This document shows, piece by piece, positions 35,801-49,223 of a stretch of 64,000 bases of DNA (position 1 is the first letter of the stretch; every line of letters starts with the position of its first letter). Position numbers and translations under genes: made by a program. The DNA is from Megalobrama amblycephala (taxonomy: Eukaryota; Chordata; Actinopteri; Cypriniformes; Xenocyprididae), in assembly GCF_018812025.1 (NCBI RefSeq), contig NC_063063.1, positions 3,011,672 through 3,075,671 on the forward strand, given 5' to 3'. The notes under the pieces were generated by a model. That model was not told where the DNA came from and searched no databases. It was given only the letters and a program-made list of their open reading frames with translations.

Positions 35801-37195
35801 GAAGATGCAGTGGATTAGTTTGATTTTTGAAGGGATTGCACTACAGATCTAATATACACATACGATTTCTGTCCCTGCTGTTTACGTTCACAGACATAAC
35901 CGGCTGTGTTTGTGAACTTTGTGTGTTTTTGACATAAACTTGTGTGTATTTGACAGTTTAAACACAATAAGACATGAAAGAGAAGCTGGCTTAATACTCA
36001 GGAGATGCGCTTTCTGTGTGCGTGCTACAGACGTGTGCGCTTAGAAAACCATAAATGGGAAGTTTAAACTGATAAGGCTTTAAAACGCATGCATATAATA
36101 ACTTACATGATGAAGAAGAACTGCAATGTCTGTGATCGCAATATAAATGATAATCAAAACCAAGCAGGTGTTTTTTAGTATTCGGCAGAGTATCTACAAC
36201 TTTAATTGTGACTTTGTGAGGTTTTTAAAAGGCTTCTATACATTGCTTTGGTAAAGTGTTAATCTTCTCTGTATTCAAAATATCTCATAACTACACTTAC
36301 GCCATCTACAAAATGATCTTACACATTCATAATTCATACTTCACTCACCATGCTATATTTGGATAAATTCACACCACGTCACATTAACACATCATATCTC
36401 AGAGATTTCCCTTCCTCTACTTTGCTGCATTTGTGAAATGACTTTATTATCTGTGAATATGAGTCATATGTCATGCTGAGCTGGGCTGTCATTGTGGATA
36501 ATACAGATCTGTATTCTATTGTCTGCCAGGTGCATTGTGGGAATCGACTAATCTTTAAGCTGCTTATTATCAGAATCACTCTCTCTGGGTGGCTTCTTTG
36601 TCCCTTTCCCAGGTGGATCGGCTTTATGGACAAGACAGCTTCCTGTTGTTTTGCTGTCAGCGTGCATGGAGGTTGTGCTGCTATGGTAGTTATTGATTTT
36701 CAAAGTCTGATCCAGGATCTGGTTGCGATAGATGTAGGACAAGTGGTCAGTTTTGGGCTGGTTAGCATGACCCAGTTATCCCATCATGGTAGATGCTGGT
36801 AACTACACCATCTGGAACGAAAAGTGGGTAACGGTGGGATGCTTGAAAAGGAGCATTCTGGGTTCAATACGAGTTAATCTCAATTGACAGCATACGTGTG
36901 GCAAAATGTTGATTACCACAAACTCTTTTCTACTCCTTTTCTTTAAAAAAAGCAACAGTTTGGGTTACAGTGAGGCACTCACAATGGAAGTGAATGGAGC
37001 TGATCTGTTGCAATCTTGCAATACTCACTGTTTCAGTAGAATATGTGTGTTTTTTGTATAAGTGTGATACTATTATTACTATAATTTTTACTATTATATT
37101 TTGAATTGGTTTTATTTTTATGTTTTCATTTTAATTTTACTAATTTTGCTGCATGTTTTTGTCATTTTTATATATTTAATTTAGCAATTTCATTA

Positions 37196-37202
<7 letters not shown>
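35801..37202. other. no gene recognised
   Basis: Intron 2. 36420-36800 is complex sequence with overlapping short frames on both strands and no recognisable domain. Confidence 0.5.
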
Positions 37203-37258
<56 letters not shown>

Positions 37259-37283
37259 TTTTTTTTTAATATATATATATATA

Positions 37284-37325
<42 letters not shown>
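37203..37325. repeat. compound (TA)n microsatellite
   Basis: Three TA runs separated by short T-rich breaks. Confidence 0.95.
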
Positions 37326-37328
<3 letters not shown>

Positions 37329-37621
37329 TATCAAGATAAATGAAGATAAGAAATGTTGACATAAATTGCTGACATAAAAGTTTGATTTTATTTATTTATT
37401 TATTTATTTATTTTACTATAATAACCCTGGTGTTAACATGATTATAGTGTGGAAAAAAAAAATCACTTATTAACCTTTTCTGTTTAAAGTCATTGCCATT
37501 ACAATGACGGGTTGGGTCATATGAATCATGGGTAAAATCTGATATTTTTATGTTGAATGGCTATGCACAATATGTATCCTGGTATTTTCTACAAAGTAGC
37601 CTAAAAGTTTGATTTTATTTT

Positions 37622-37890
37622 TATAGAGGACCTATAATGCCCCTTTCACAATATGCAATATAAGTCTCTGGTGTCCCCAGAATGTGTCTGTAAAGTTTCA
37701 GCTCAAAACACCCCACAGATCATTTATTATAGCTTTTGGGTATGAGCAAAAACACGCGTTTTTTTGTGTGTGTCCCTTTAAATGCAAATGAGCTGCTGCT
37801 CCCGCCCCCTTTCCAGAACAGGGCGGAGCTTTAACAGCTCAACAACAACAAAGCTGGAGAATCTCACGCAGCCAAAATGAGGATTTAGAC
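37622..37890 (+). mobile_element. TE fragment with the octamer/GC-box module
   Basis: GGACCTATAATGCCCCTTTC start; AAGTTTCAGCTCAAAACACC middle; CCTTTAAATGCAAATGAGCT and GGGCGGAG end, then AATGAGGATTT. Same module as 3180-3460. Confidence 0.78.
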
Positions 37891-38804
37891 CTACTTTTAA
37901 TATATATTGTTTATCAAAATGTATATTTAATGATGATTTAAGCAAATGTAAAAATTTATTTTGTGCATGGTCACAAATGCTGTCAATCCAGTGGTGATTT
38001 AAGAGCTGATCTTGGTAAGGTCTTATATGCATGCAGGTTTGCAAATGGTGTTCTTTGTATGGCGATGTATCCGCACACACCAAACACTCACTCAGACACA
38101 CTTAACCACGGCGCGGCGAGTGAGCTTTCAATGGACCTCTCCCAAAGCACCTCCAACATTCATCTGCAATTGTTTGTTGTTTTTCTTCTTTTAGCACTTT
38201 CCCTGCTTTCATGCTGCATTATAAGCGCACACCATTTAGAGTGTGTAGTTCTTCTAAAGAAGTTTTGGCCTTTTTTTTTTTTGTTACAGCCTTCGGCACT
38301 CTCAAGCAAACATTAGGGTTCCTTTTAAAGAAATTACTGCACAAATGCAGTGTTATTTCAGAGGTAATGGGTGCGAGAGGCTTGCAGCAGAGTATATGGC
38401 AGGTCATGTAGGAGCTACCAGGTGAGATAACAATAAAAAAAACTAAAAAAACAAGGATTTTGTTTTTTAAACCAATGCCTGTGAGTGTTTAGAATAATTG
38501 GCCAAGTGTTGTACCTTACACAAAGTATATTCATTTTTATGCCTCGCAAACTTTTCTGGTTCTTTTTATTTTTTGGTTCAACATTGTCAGGTGAAATGAT
38601 GTAGCCGGCTGACATAAATGAGGTTTATAGTTTCTCTTTTGAGTTGAAAATTACAGACAAATCTGAGGTTTCTGTTTGATTTTAATAACTGTATAATTTC
38701 AAACTATTCCTTACATTTAATTAAAAAAAAAAAATTTATGTTTGAAAAATGTAAAAATATATTTTAAATATTTAAAAATAAATATTAAATTATACACTAT
38801 CAGT
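37891..38804. other. no gene recognised
   Basis: Complex sequence at 37960-38230 with overlapping short frames on both strands but no domain or splice-supported exon; AT-rich afterwards. Confidence 0.5.
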
Positions 38805-39360
38805 GAAAAATTTGGAATAATTAAGTTTTTTATTTTTTTATTTTATTTTAAACAAGTCCATTCTGCTCACCAAGGCTGTATTTGTTTGATTAAAATACAG
38901 TAAAAACAATAATATTGTGAAATATTATTACAATTTCGAATAGCTGTTTTCTATGTGAATATATTGTAAACTGCAATTTATTCCTGTGATCAAAGCTAAA
39001 TTTTCAGCATCGTTACTCCAGTCTTCAGTGTCACATGATCCTTCAGAAATCATATTATAATCATATTATTTGGAACAATAGTTTAAAATTATATGATGAT
39101 TTGATGCTCAAGAAACATTTATGATTATTATCAATGTTGAAAGCAGTGTGGAAACCATGATACATTTTATTTTTCATGATTCTTTGATGAACAGAAAGTT
39201 CAAAAGAACAGCATTTATTTGAAATAAAATCTTTTGTAACTTTATAAATGTCTTTACTGACACTTTTGATCAATTCAATGCATCCTTGTTCAATAAATGT
39301 ACTTATTTCTTTAAAAAAAAAAATATCTTACTGATCACAAACTTTTGAATGGTTGTGTAT
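38805..39360 (-). mobile_element. divergent member of the fold-back element family
   Basis: Contains TCACATGATCCTTCAGAAAT, GAACAGAAAGTTCAAAAGAA and a right end with CACAAACTTTTGAATGGTTG, all shared with copy A (12931-13868), more diverged. Confidence 0.75.
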
Positions 39361-41387
39361 CATGGTTTTTATTAAAATATGAAGTAGCAAAAACTGATAA
39401 TAAATCAGAAATGTCTCTTTTGACTGGTAGTGTAAATTCTATAAAATATTATATACAAATTAGATAATGTAAAATTAAAACCTGTAATTATATAATAATT
39501 ATATATTTTAGCTTTTATTTTATTTCATACAATTCAAATTCCTAAAAATATTAAATGCACAATTTTTGTTTTGGCACCTTTGAAGCAGGACTTGCACGCC
39601 GTGAGGAGTCGTTCTGTAGCACAGGTGCAACGGTGCAGGACGAGATGTGTGCCAAACTTTATGAGCAGTAGTACTAGTGATGCTGCACGTCATCACACAC
39701 CAGCACTGAAAAATGTGTTATAAAGTGCCCTGTAGGATAATGCAGTTGAACTGAAGGTGCTTATGTGGAAAAACATGGACATGAAGGTTCATTTTCCTGC
39801 AGTGTGGGGAACACGCTGTTTCCCTGTGTTCTCCTGCCGGAGTAGAAAGAGTATGTTAAGGGAGATCAAAATGTCCTCTCCTTCGGCGTGACCTTTTCGT
39901 TTCACACAGATCCTGCCTGAGCTTAGCAGCAGCTCACAGGAGCCGCTCTGTTCCTCGTGTTGTTATATGCACTTACTGCAGAGACAGGGCAAGTTGTGAT
40001 CATTGCATAATCGCCCGATTGCAATTATTTAATTTAATTAAGATTATTTGGGATTATTGTGCATTTTTAAACGTTTTGTGGCTTTTAGTCCATGTGCATT
40101 TGATTTGAGCCGTTTGTACTGTGGTAAACACAATAAACTATTAAAAACATGGGAAATGAAGGTGTGTGGGTTAAACTGACCACCTTTGTGGTTAATGGAA
40201 TTGGGAAGTGAACTAAAAATAATAAAATAAAATAAAAAAACTGTGATATTTTAAAATATTCATGTAATTCTGCCCCCTATTTGTTTTAAAAAGCATTTTA
40301 TTCTAACATTTCTGTATAAATAAAATGTAATATTTGATTAAGAATATTAAATAATTGTAAAATAAATAATACATGCTGGGTCAATGATGCGACGGGTCAT
40401 TTTTTTTTTGTCCAAAGGCCTTAATAATAATAAAAACAAAGATATGACATGCAAAGTATGTAACAACTAGATCTCTTTTATTGAATTCAAAAGGTTTTAA
40501 TTATATTTTGCTACATATAAAGGTATTTTAAAGATTTTTTCGGTTTAACCGTCCAAAGGCCAATACAGCCATTTCATTAGTGCTTAAAATATCTTAATGT
40601 AAATATTTTTTTTTTTTTCATTCTGGCATGATTTTATAACATCATATATCAACATAATGCAAAATGGTATTAAAATTATGTGTAGAAGTCGTTGCTTTGT
40701 TATGAGAAAGAATGTCCGGAAAAATATATTCCATTGTAGTCATTCGGAATAACCAATATAAAGGGACCATTTTGGATCAAGTCATGCAGTCAGTATCATG
40801 TGACAGGATGTGACATCATTCAGACACCTGCAAAGTAACTAACTCTCTTTTAACTATTTGAATAATTCATGTTTTCACTTGTTCATACGCATGTCCCGAA
40901 GCATCAGGTCATTCAGTGCAACCGCTATAAAACATGGAAAATGTTGTAATATTGCAAAAACTTGTACTAAATATAAAATGTTTGATTGACCTTTTGCTAG
41001 CTAGCTAGATATCAGCCTGTTAGCATTGTTTGCAAATATCGTCATTCGGTATAACCGAAATTTTGAATGACTTTTTTGGTGACAAATTTTGTCCATCTTG
41101 TAAAAAATGACAAAAGCAGTGTTAATTGATTATAGAAACCACATAATCTTATTTCTAACACTTAATAAAACTTTAAAATAAATTATATCTCCATTAGTTT
41201 TTTGTTTTTGTTTTTTACACTTTTAAAAACCTCATTCGTCAGTGACCCTGCTATAAAATACAACAGCAGTGTTATTGGGAAGTGGACTAAAATAGTAAGG
41301 CAAAAAGAAAAATATTTGAATATTTAAAACTCCTTTTATTGTACGATTGTAATTTCATTGTATAATTGTAAAATTAATTTTCATAAA

Positions 41388-41390
<3 letters not shown>
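39361..41390. other. no gene recognised
   Basis: AT-rich. 39590-39990 is higher in complexity, with no supported feature. Confidence 0.5.

Positions 41391-41454
<64 letters not shown>
41391..41454. repeat. (TA)n microsatellite
   Basis: Pure TA run of about 32 units. Confidence 0.97.
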
Positions 41455-41459
<5 letters not shown>

Positions 41460-44210
41460 ATTTACGTGATTCGTAAATTGTACATTTTATTGTATGATTA
41501 AAAAATTTCTTTATAAAAAAAAAACATTTGATGAAAATAACCTTTAAAAAAAAAAAAATAATAATTTTAAATTAAATAATACTTGTTTTAAAATATACAA
41601 CAGCAGTGTTAATGGGAAGTGGACTAAAAATAGTAGGCTACAGCCAAAAAGAAAAATATTTTAATATTTAAAAATATTTGTTTACAAAACCTTTTATTGT
41701 ACTTTTCATTGTATGATTTAGAAAGGTCTTTATATAACAGTTTTTATTTAAAAAAAAATAAAAATAAAATAAGTATTAAATAATAATATACAACAGCAGT
41801 GTTAATGGAAAGTCAACTAATATAATTAGTAGTCATGTGATTCAATTCTGTGCAATATTTGTTTACAAATCCTTTCCATTGTACCTTTTATTCTATGATT
41901 TCATTTCCAATGTGGATTTATGGCTTCTTAAAGTGTATGTGCATTAAGCTCGAAAAATATTGAACTCATGCAAGTGACATGAATTAAACATTTAAATCAT
42001 TCACAATTACTGGTGTGAAAATGAATTATACCGCAGCATCTTCTCAGACGCTTTCACACCACCCAAAAAAAACTCTGACGTCAAACTGGTGTCTACACCT
42101 AGAGCTCTAGTGTGAAAGTGTCCTAAAAATACGACTTTTATGCCTCTAATAGTAACGTCCTTCCTACACTTCTAGTATTGCATATTGAATACAGTATGGA
42201 ATCTTTTCTTATGATTTGGCAGCTTCATTTTCACAAACCCCTGCTGTGGCCAGAGATTTCCGGTGTGTGTCTCTTATGTGGGCCACAGCACTGATTATTA
42301 CAGCCTGCACATCCGTTTATCATCGCTCTGTTCTTTATTTCCTCCAACACACTTACACTACCAGTAGGGACTCGATCTCATTTCATTTGAGCAATAATTA
42401 GGTCTGTAGGACAGGAAGTCTGCCTGCACTGGAAACAGACAGAGATCAGAGATTGCGTTCAGAATTTTTTTGTATTTTTTATTTTATATTTTTATTCATT
42501 AATTTCTTTTTTTGCAGTTTAGTACGTGAATCAGATTTTATTTCTAACTACAGCGTCTATATTTAGCTTCATATTTTTCATTCTATTCCCTTCTCTGTGG
42601 TAGAAATTATGGCCAGCCAGTGATATGAAAGTTCTAATTGGCACTCTACAGTACTTTATTTGACTGACAGAGGCTTAATTGATTTCTTGGATGTCATCAT
42701 CTCAGTAGATGTGGAGAGGTTCCTATTTTTGGATGCAATTGCAGCCTGAAACAACCTTACATGGACATAAACTGCGTCATGCACTGGATTCTGGAAGAGA
42801 CACTTGGAAAATCTAGTCCTAGAGTATATTTGGATCAATTTAAGTAAAAGTCATTTAAAAAAAAAAAAAAAAAAAAATGTAACTTGTACTGTACTGTGTA
42901 AAATTACATTCTAAAGATCCTCATTAGGGCTGCACATCGGAAATAAACCAAAATCATGATATGGCTGTGATTTAATGAAGTAAATATATATGCATTGTGT
43001 GCTTCAGTGTTCATTTACATGTGAGCAGATCATGAGCCACTGTGAGCCACTGGTGGTTCAGAGTCGCTTTAATGTGAATTTGTGAATGCAACAAAAGAAA
43101 AGCTCCCAAAATAAAAGTCTGATGATTTGACGTTTTGAAAATGAAGAAATTAAGACTGCCGTGAATATTAATTTTGGAATTTTACAGTAAAATTATACTA
43201 TTATTATTATTATTATATTAGTTTTCTTAAATACTTATTTTTTTATTGTGCAATGAAATATTACAATAGTAATGCTTCTCTTTTTTTTAGTAGTTATTTT
43301 TTTTACTTAATAATAATAATAATAATAATAATAATCATAACAATAATAATAAAATTAAGAAATTAAGAATGCTAGAAGTATTAGTATTGTAAATTTACAG
43401 TTGTAATGTAAAATCAAGTTATTATATTCTTTTTATCAAATACTTTATTTTACAGTTAAATATTACAATAGTAATAATTCTTTTTGTTTTTTTTATTATT
43501 GCATTTTATTATAATTATTATTTAATATAATATAATTATTATATTTATTTTATATATATTTATATTTTTTATTTATTATAATAATAATAATTATTAATAA
43601 TAATAACAATAATATCATAAAATTTTATAGCCATTATTATATATAATCCCAAAATTTTGCAATTTTTTTTGTTGAAAAATTCCAGTTTGATCCTTTCATC
43701 AAAATCATGCATCTTTATAATGCATGAACACTTCTTCACAGCTCTCAAATATATTACACCATCAGCATAGAACAGCCATCTGATATGTTCTGCACCAATG
43801 TCTGTTTTATTTTTTTAATAGGACCTACGTCCACCCATGTGCTCATCAAGCCATTTCATGCAGTCTTTAAAGTCTTTAATGAGACATTTTGAAAGACTAG
43901 CTTACTACAAAAAAAAAAAAAAAAAAAAAAAAGAACAAATAACAAATAACAAAACAGGAAAAGTGATGAGATCAGAGCTGACCTCAAATGACTGAATGTC
44001 GCTGAAGAGCTGCTGATTGCCTCACAGAGGTAAAAGAAATGAGAGCTCGGCTCTATGTGAATAAATTAAACATTTCTGGCTTACAATGATTCCAGGAACA
44101 GCTGCTCGATGAGTAACACTGATATCAGTGGTCTTATAGTTTCATTATAAGTATATAGTTGCATGACATTCCAGACTTTTATGGAAAATTTGTTTGCATA
44201 TATATATATA
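41455..44210. other. no gene recognised
   Basis: AT-rich, with local duplication of CAACAGCAGTGTTAATGG segments (about 41599 and 41791) and A-runs at 42856-42876 and 43910-43932. An AAT/ATT-rich zone lies at 43200-43620. 42040-42130 (GCTTTCACACCACCC ... GTGTGAAAGTGTCC) looks like paired transposon ends. Confidence 0.5.
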
Positions 44211-44825
44211 TACCGCGTTCCAAATTATTATGCAAGTGACGTATCAGTTAGATTTCAGTACAATAAACATTCAGATTTTAGTTTTTCTAAGAAAATGTTT
44301 GTTTGTTTATTTATTTATCCATGTCTTTTTAGATAACTGGTATCAATCTCAGACAAAATAATTTGCCAGATCTATGGAAATCCTACTTAGAGGTTGTTCC
44401 ACATTATTAAGCAAGTCACAGTTCTCATGCAATATGGGGAGGAAGAAAGATCTTTCTGAAGATGAAAAGCATGAAATGGTGCAATGTTGTGCAAAAGGCA
44501 TGAAAACAACTAATATTGTGTGAAACTGAATGGTGATTATCGAATTATCATAAGATTTGTGAGTGATTTAGAGAACAGCAGAACCCTGTCAGATAAAGGC
44601 GTATTAATGAAAGTGCATGTAAAAAAAATTAATTGTATTAAAAGGGCAGCTATAAAAAACAGGTATTTGAAGCTGCTGGTGCCTCTGGAGTCTCAAGAAG
44701 CTCTCCATTCAGGCTGGCAGTTGTGTGTAAAGATGCATTTCATCCACTCCAAACCAAACCTCACAAAGAGAAACATTTACAGTTCTCTTACTGGTCAGAG
44801 TTTCCTCTGCGTCATCCATTAAAAT
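44211..44825 (+). pseudogene. Tc1/mariner-like transposase fossil
   Basis: The terminus CCGCGTTCCAAATTATTATG is followed by ATG at 44434 and GRKKDLSEDEKHEMVQCCAK, the N-terminal helix-turn-helix region of a Tc1/mariner-type transposase. A TGA is met at 44519-44521, but a single-base shift reopens the frame: KLNGDYRIIIRFVSD, then SRTLSDKGVLMKVHVKK and IKRAAIKNRYLK. That fits a 1-base deletion. The catalytic DDE/D half and the 3' terminus are absent, so the copy is dead. The element probably inserted in intron 2 and was later truncated by surrounding repeats. The family assignment rests on remembered similarity. Confidence 0.8.
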
Positions 44826-45364
44826 GATTGACAAGTTCGCTTCATGAGCTTATTGTGGCTTTTTTTGTAACTGTGAAACACTGGAAACTGTTAAAGTATA
44901 TACTACGTTCGTAGGGTAACTGTGTCGAGACACATGCAAACACTATTTGAATGTTATAATACAACAGGAATCAAGGCTTTGTCAGGACAGCATTTTTGGA
45001 CAGAGAAACGCAATTACGCAACATTTTAAGATGAAGAGGTGCTCTTTGGTTTTTAACTGCAGTAACTAATGTGCTCACACACAGAATCGGACACTGCTGC
45101 ATTTTATATAACACATTTCCCGTTATGAAATATATTGTTTGGTTCATTGGTCCATTGGTTCGGATTTCTTTCACACCACGAGCAAACCGCCCCAGAGTTT
45201 GTTTGTAATCGGGCTGAGACCATCTCATTCAGGCGGTCTTGGAGTGATTGTTTTGGTGCGTATCCGAGTGCGATTGTCATGTTTAATTATGCCTAAATGA
45301 ACTGAGCCACGGAAGAAAATGCACCAGGTTCCGAAACAAACGCTCAGGTGTGAAAGCACCCTTA
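44826..45364. mobile_element. transposon fragment ending CTCAGGTGTGAAAGCACCC
   Basis: The right edge CTCAGGTGTGAAAGCACCCT and an internal TTTCACACCACGAGCAAACC suggest a TIR-type element; it abuts and truncates the LINE at 45365. The left boundary is unclear. Confidence 0.5.
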
Positions 45365-46712
45365 GTGGTGTCATGTTAATGGAGAAGAGAATTGGTCCAA
45401 GCACTGAGCCCTGAGGCACCCCAGTAGCTAGATGTGACTTAGACATCTCGCGCATCCAAGACACCCTGAAGGACCTACAGTACAGTCCAAAAGTTTGGAA
45501 CCACTAAGATTTTTAATGTTTTTAAAAGAAGTTTCGTCTGCTCACCAAGGCTACATTTATTTAATTAAAAATACAGTAAAAAACAGTAATATTGTGAAAT
45601 ATTATTACAATTTAAAATAATTGTTTTCTATTTGAATATATTTTACAAAGTAATTTATTCCTGTGATCAAAGCTGAATTTTCAGCATCATTACTCCAGTC
45701 TTCAGTGTCACATGATCCTTCAGAAATCATTCTAATATGCTGATCTGCTGCTCAAGAAACATTTAATGTGTACAATTGTACAAAATATTTGTGTACAATA
45801 TTTTTTTTCAGGATTATTTGATGAATAGAAAGTTCAAAAGAACAGTGTTTATCTGAAATCTAATCTTTTGTAACATTATAAATGTCTTTACTGCCACTTT
45901 TGATTGATTTAATGCATCCTTGCTGAATAAAAGTATTCATTTCTTTCATTTCTTTTCAAAAAAATAAAAATTAAAATTCTTACTGACCCCAAACTTTTGA
46001 ACGGTAGTGTATAATGCTACAGAAGCTTTGTATTTCAGATAAATGCTGTTCTTTTGAACTTTCTATTCATCAAGGAATCCTGAAAAAAAAGTACACAACT
46101 GTTTTCAACATTGAAAATAATCATTAATGTTTATTGAGCAGCAAATCAGCATATTAGAATGATTTCTGAAGGATCATGTGACAATGAAGACTGGAGTAAC
46201 GATGCTGAAAATTCAGCTTTGCATCACAGGAATAAATTACTTTGTCAAATATATTTAAATTGTAATAATATTTCACAATATTACTGTTTTTTTACTGTAT
46301 TTTTAATTAAATAAATGTAGCCTTGGTGAGCAGACAAAACTTCTTTTAAAAACATTAAAAATCTTAGTGGTTCCAAACTTTTGGACGTGAGATGTAAGAC
46401 TTGAACCACTGGAGTGCAGTTCATAAGGGTTCACGAGGGTTGACAGGAGGATCTGGTGATTAACTGTGTCAAAAGCAGCAGAGAGATCTAACAAGATGAG
46501 TACTGATGATTGGGAAGCTTCAATAATCACAGTGTCAGTTGAGTGGCTGCTTTTGAAGCCAGACTGGTTGCTGTCCAGTAGGTTGTTCTATGTGAGAAAG
46601 GCAGAGAGTTGGTTGAATACGACTCAAGTGTTTTTGCAATGAATGTAAAAAGCACTTGAATGATAAAGTGCAGGAGAAGTTGAGTTTCCAAAGAACTATC
46701 AGTCTTTTGTCT
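45365..46712 (-). pseudogene. CR1/L2-type LINE reverse transcriptase, interrupted
   Basis: On the minus strand, 46712-46387 gives [19 protein letters not shown], then [20 protein letters not shown] (RT palm motif with the catalytic Asp region F-D). After a ~909-base insertion, 45477-45365 resumes with SHLATGVPQGSVLGPILFSI (the GVPQGSVLGP motif). The order and frame fit one LINE reverse transcriptase split by the fold-back element, then truncated before the YxDD motif at 45365. Upstream (toward 46712) frames are broken by stops. It is a dead, 5'- and 3'-truncated copy. Confidence 0.88.
45478..46386 (-). mobile_element. fold-back Tc1-like element, copy B (inside LINE)
   Basis: CAGTACAGTCCAAAAGTTTG at the left and CAAACTTTTGGAC at the right; the central loop is inverted relative to copy A. 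The last bases (TGTACTG) of the right terminus are missing. Confidence 0.9.
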
Positions 46713-48652
46713 CTCCATCTGCAGCACACGGCAACTCTTCTATTCAGCTTTGTGTTCCTGATCTCCTAAATGATAATTGATAACAAGATTTCAAGTAGAC
46801 ACATTGGAGTCTTCCTGTCTGTCAAGCTCATTAGAGGAAAACACCACTGACTTGAAATATCTCTGGCAAAAGTGTGTATTAACCCTATCACATGCTGAGT
46901 GTGTGACACATCGTCAGCTGTTCGTGCGCATGGACAACACGAAAATACTAGAAAAAGCCTTGAGGACATTAGACGGTCAAGAAGATGTGAGGAATCTTTG
47001 AGTTCAAGATGGTCAAACTGAATCCACAGATTCACATGATGATGATGATGATGTTGGTGCGCAGTTGTATTGCCATAAAAAACAGTATTAAACAAAAGAT
47101 CTCTGCATGTAAACTTTATTCCACTTGTTTAAACTAATCAATGAGGTTTGTTAACATTAATGCATTAGTTATCATGACTGAACACCTTATTGTAAAGTGT
47201 TACCAATCTCTTCCTAAGTTTGTTTATAAATTCTACCGTAGACAAATTTAACTTTTTGATATTTTTATAATATTATAATATTAAGCACATTTGCCTCCAG
47301 TGAGATTCTCAGATCATAAGGTCATTCCAGTATTTGTGTTTGTATCCAGTGCCTTTGTGTTTGTTCTTGTTGGCCTGAAATCATTTGGCAGTGTGATTTT
47401 GTGTGTGTGTGTTTGGTCATTCTGCTTGTGTTCTAATGCGTCACATGCAACATTTATCAGCAATTTCAGTCTCATACTGATCCACAGTATGCCATAGTGC
47501 TCCATTTGCACCGTTATCACACACTGAAACACACTCAGCACAAGAATGATTCATGTAGGCCTACTTTTCTTTTTTTAAACCTAAAATGCATGCAAGTCAG
47601 AAAATAAATCTAAAGTTGTATCTGTTAACATTATTTATACATAATACAACATTGAACAGTTGTATTTTTATTATCTGTCATTAGCAAAGATGAATAAATA
47701 CTGTAACAAATCTGTTGCTCGTTGTTAGTTAATGTTAGTTAATGCATTGACTTATTATAAAGTGTCATCATAACATTTAAATAATGAAAATGTATTGACA
47801 AAACAAATATGCATCTTTTCTAGTTGTATCTAAATTCACATATGCATTTAGTAGGGATGCACTATAATAAAGTTCTGTCAGAAACCAATAAACATGATTT
47901 AATGGCTGATACTGTCAGATATTAGAGATCTGTACTTTTTTTAAACTGTAAAAACTAGAATGTAATTTTTTTTGGCAATGTCTCTGGAAAGATTGTGATG
48001 CTTCATTGAGTTTAGGCATAGCACCAATATAATATACTCTGATGTAGTACTGATATTTAATGCATGGTTGTGTTTTTTAACTCTTGTTTTGCATATTACA
48101 TAATGTAGAGTCCAGTAAAGCACTGTAATACACATAGTTCATAAACAGGAGAGGTGTTGATGAAGCATCCAGTGTGCTTTCGCTGATGTGTTTTCCATCA
48201 AACGGCTCTTTCAGCATGATATTAATGCAGCATGTTGTAGTGTTTGCTGTGTTCCCTTTACAGGAATGTTGTAAACTGACCGCTAAGGGTTTCGCAGGTG
48301 CCTTTGATGGACATAACAACGGGGAAGATGGATAGAATTGCTGTGCGCCCAATTAGACAGCAGGATTATGTTACATAAGGGTTTTTATTGAGCTCTGGAG
48401 ATGAGTGGATGCCCACCTGATGGGCCTGAAGTGGGCACAAATCAGTCTCAGATGAGCGCCGTGAATGACCACCCGCTCCAGCCTTTAAAATCTGATCAAA
48501 AACAGAGGAAAATGGATGAAAGAAGCATGGGGGATAAATGGACAAATGGATGGATTGGTGAGGAGCGGCTTGTAAACGAAAGAGAGGGAGCGAGAAAAGA
48601 GAGGAGATGGTTGTTATACATCAGCCACACTTAAAATGTACGAATGTATTTG

Positions 48653-48688
<36 letters not shown>

Positions 48689-49121
48689 CAAAACAAGTGA
48701 CATTATTTCATTCATTCAGTCAATCAGTCTTTTAATTAGTTATCTATTCAATCATTATTATGAATTTATTTATTTTATTTATTCAGTCAGTCATTAATTT
48801 ACTTACTTAGTTTATTTATTTATTTATTTATTCAGTCAGACATTTATTTAATTATTAGGTAGGTCATTTAATTATGAATTTATTTATTTATTCAATCGCT
48901 TGTTTATTTATTTAGTCAATCAATTATTTATTTATTTATTCACTCAGTCAATTTAAATGATAAAATACATATTTTTTTTAAAATATGTCTAAATATTTAA
49001 TACATTTTCTTAATTTCAGTTTTAGTTATTTTATTGAATCAAGTTAAACTAAAAAATGAGAAATATTGCTTTTACAACTAACTAAAATAAAATAAGTCTT
49101 ATTTCAGGTAATGTTTATTTT
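46713..49121. other. no gene recognised
   Basis: 46760-47100 and 48150-48640 are complex, apparently unique stretches; several short frames lack domains. MITE fragments lie near 47120-47205 and 47625-47770, a TA run at 48659-48685, and TTTA-rich filler at 48700-48960. Confidence 0.5.
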
Positions 49122-49142
49122 ATCTATCTATCTATCTATCTA

Positions 49143-49219
<77 letters not shown>
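49122..49219. repeat. (TCTA)n-(TA)n compound microsatellite
   Basis: About six TCTA units pass into about 37 TA units, ending five bases from fold-back copy C. Confidence 0.95.
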
Positions 49220-49221
<2 letters not shown>

Positions 49222-49223
49222 CA

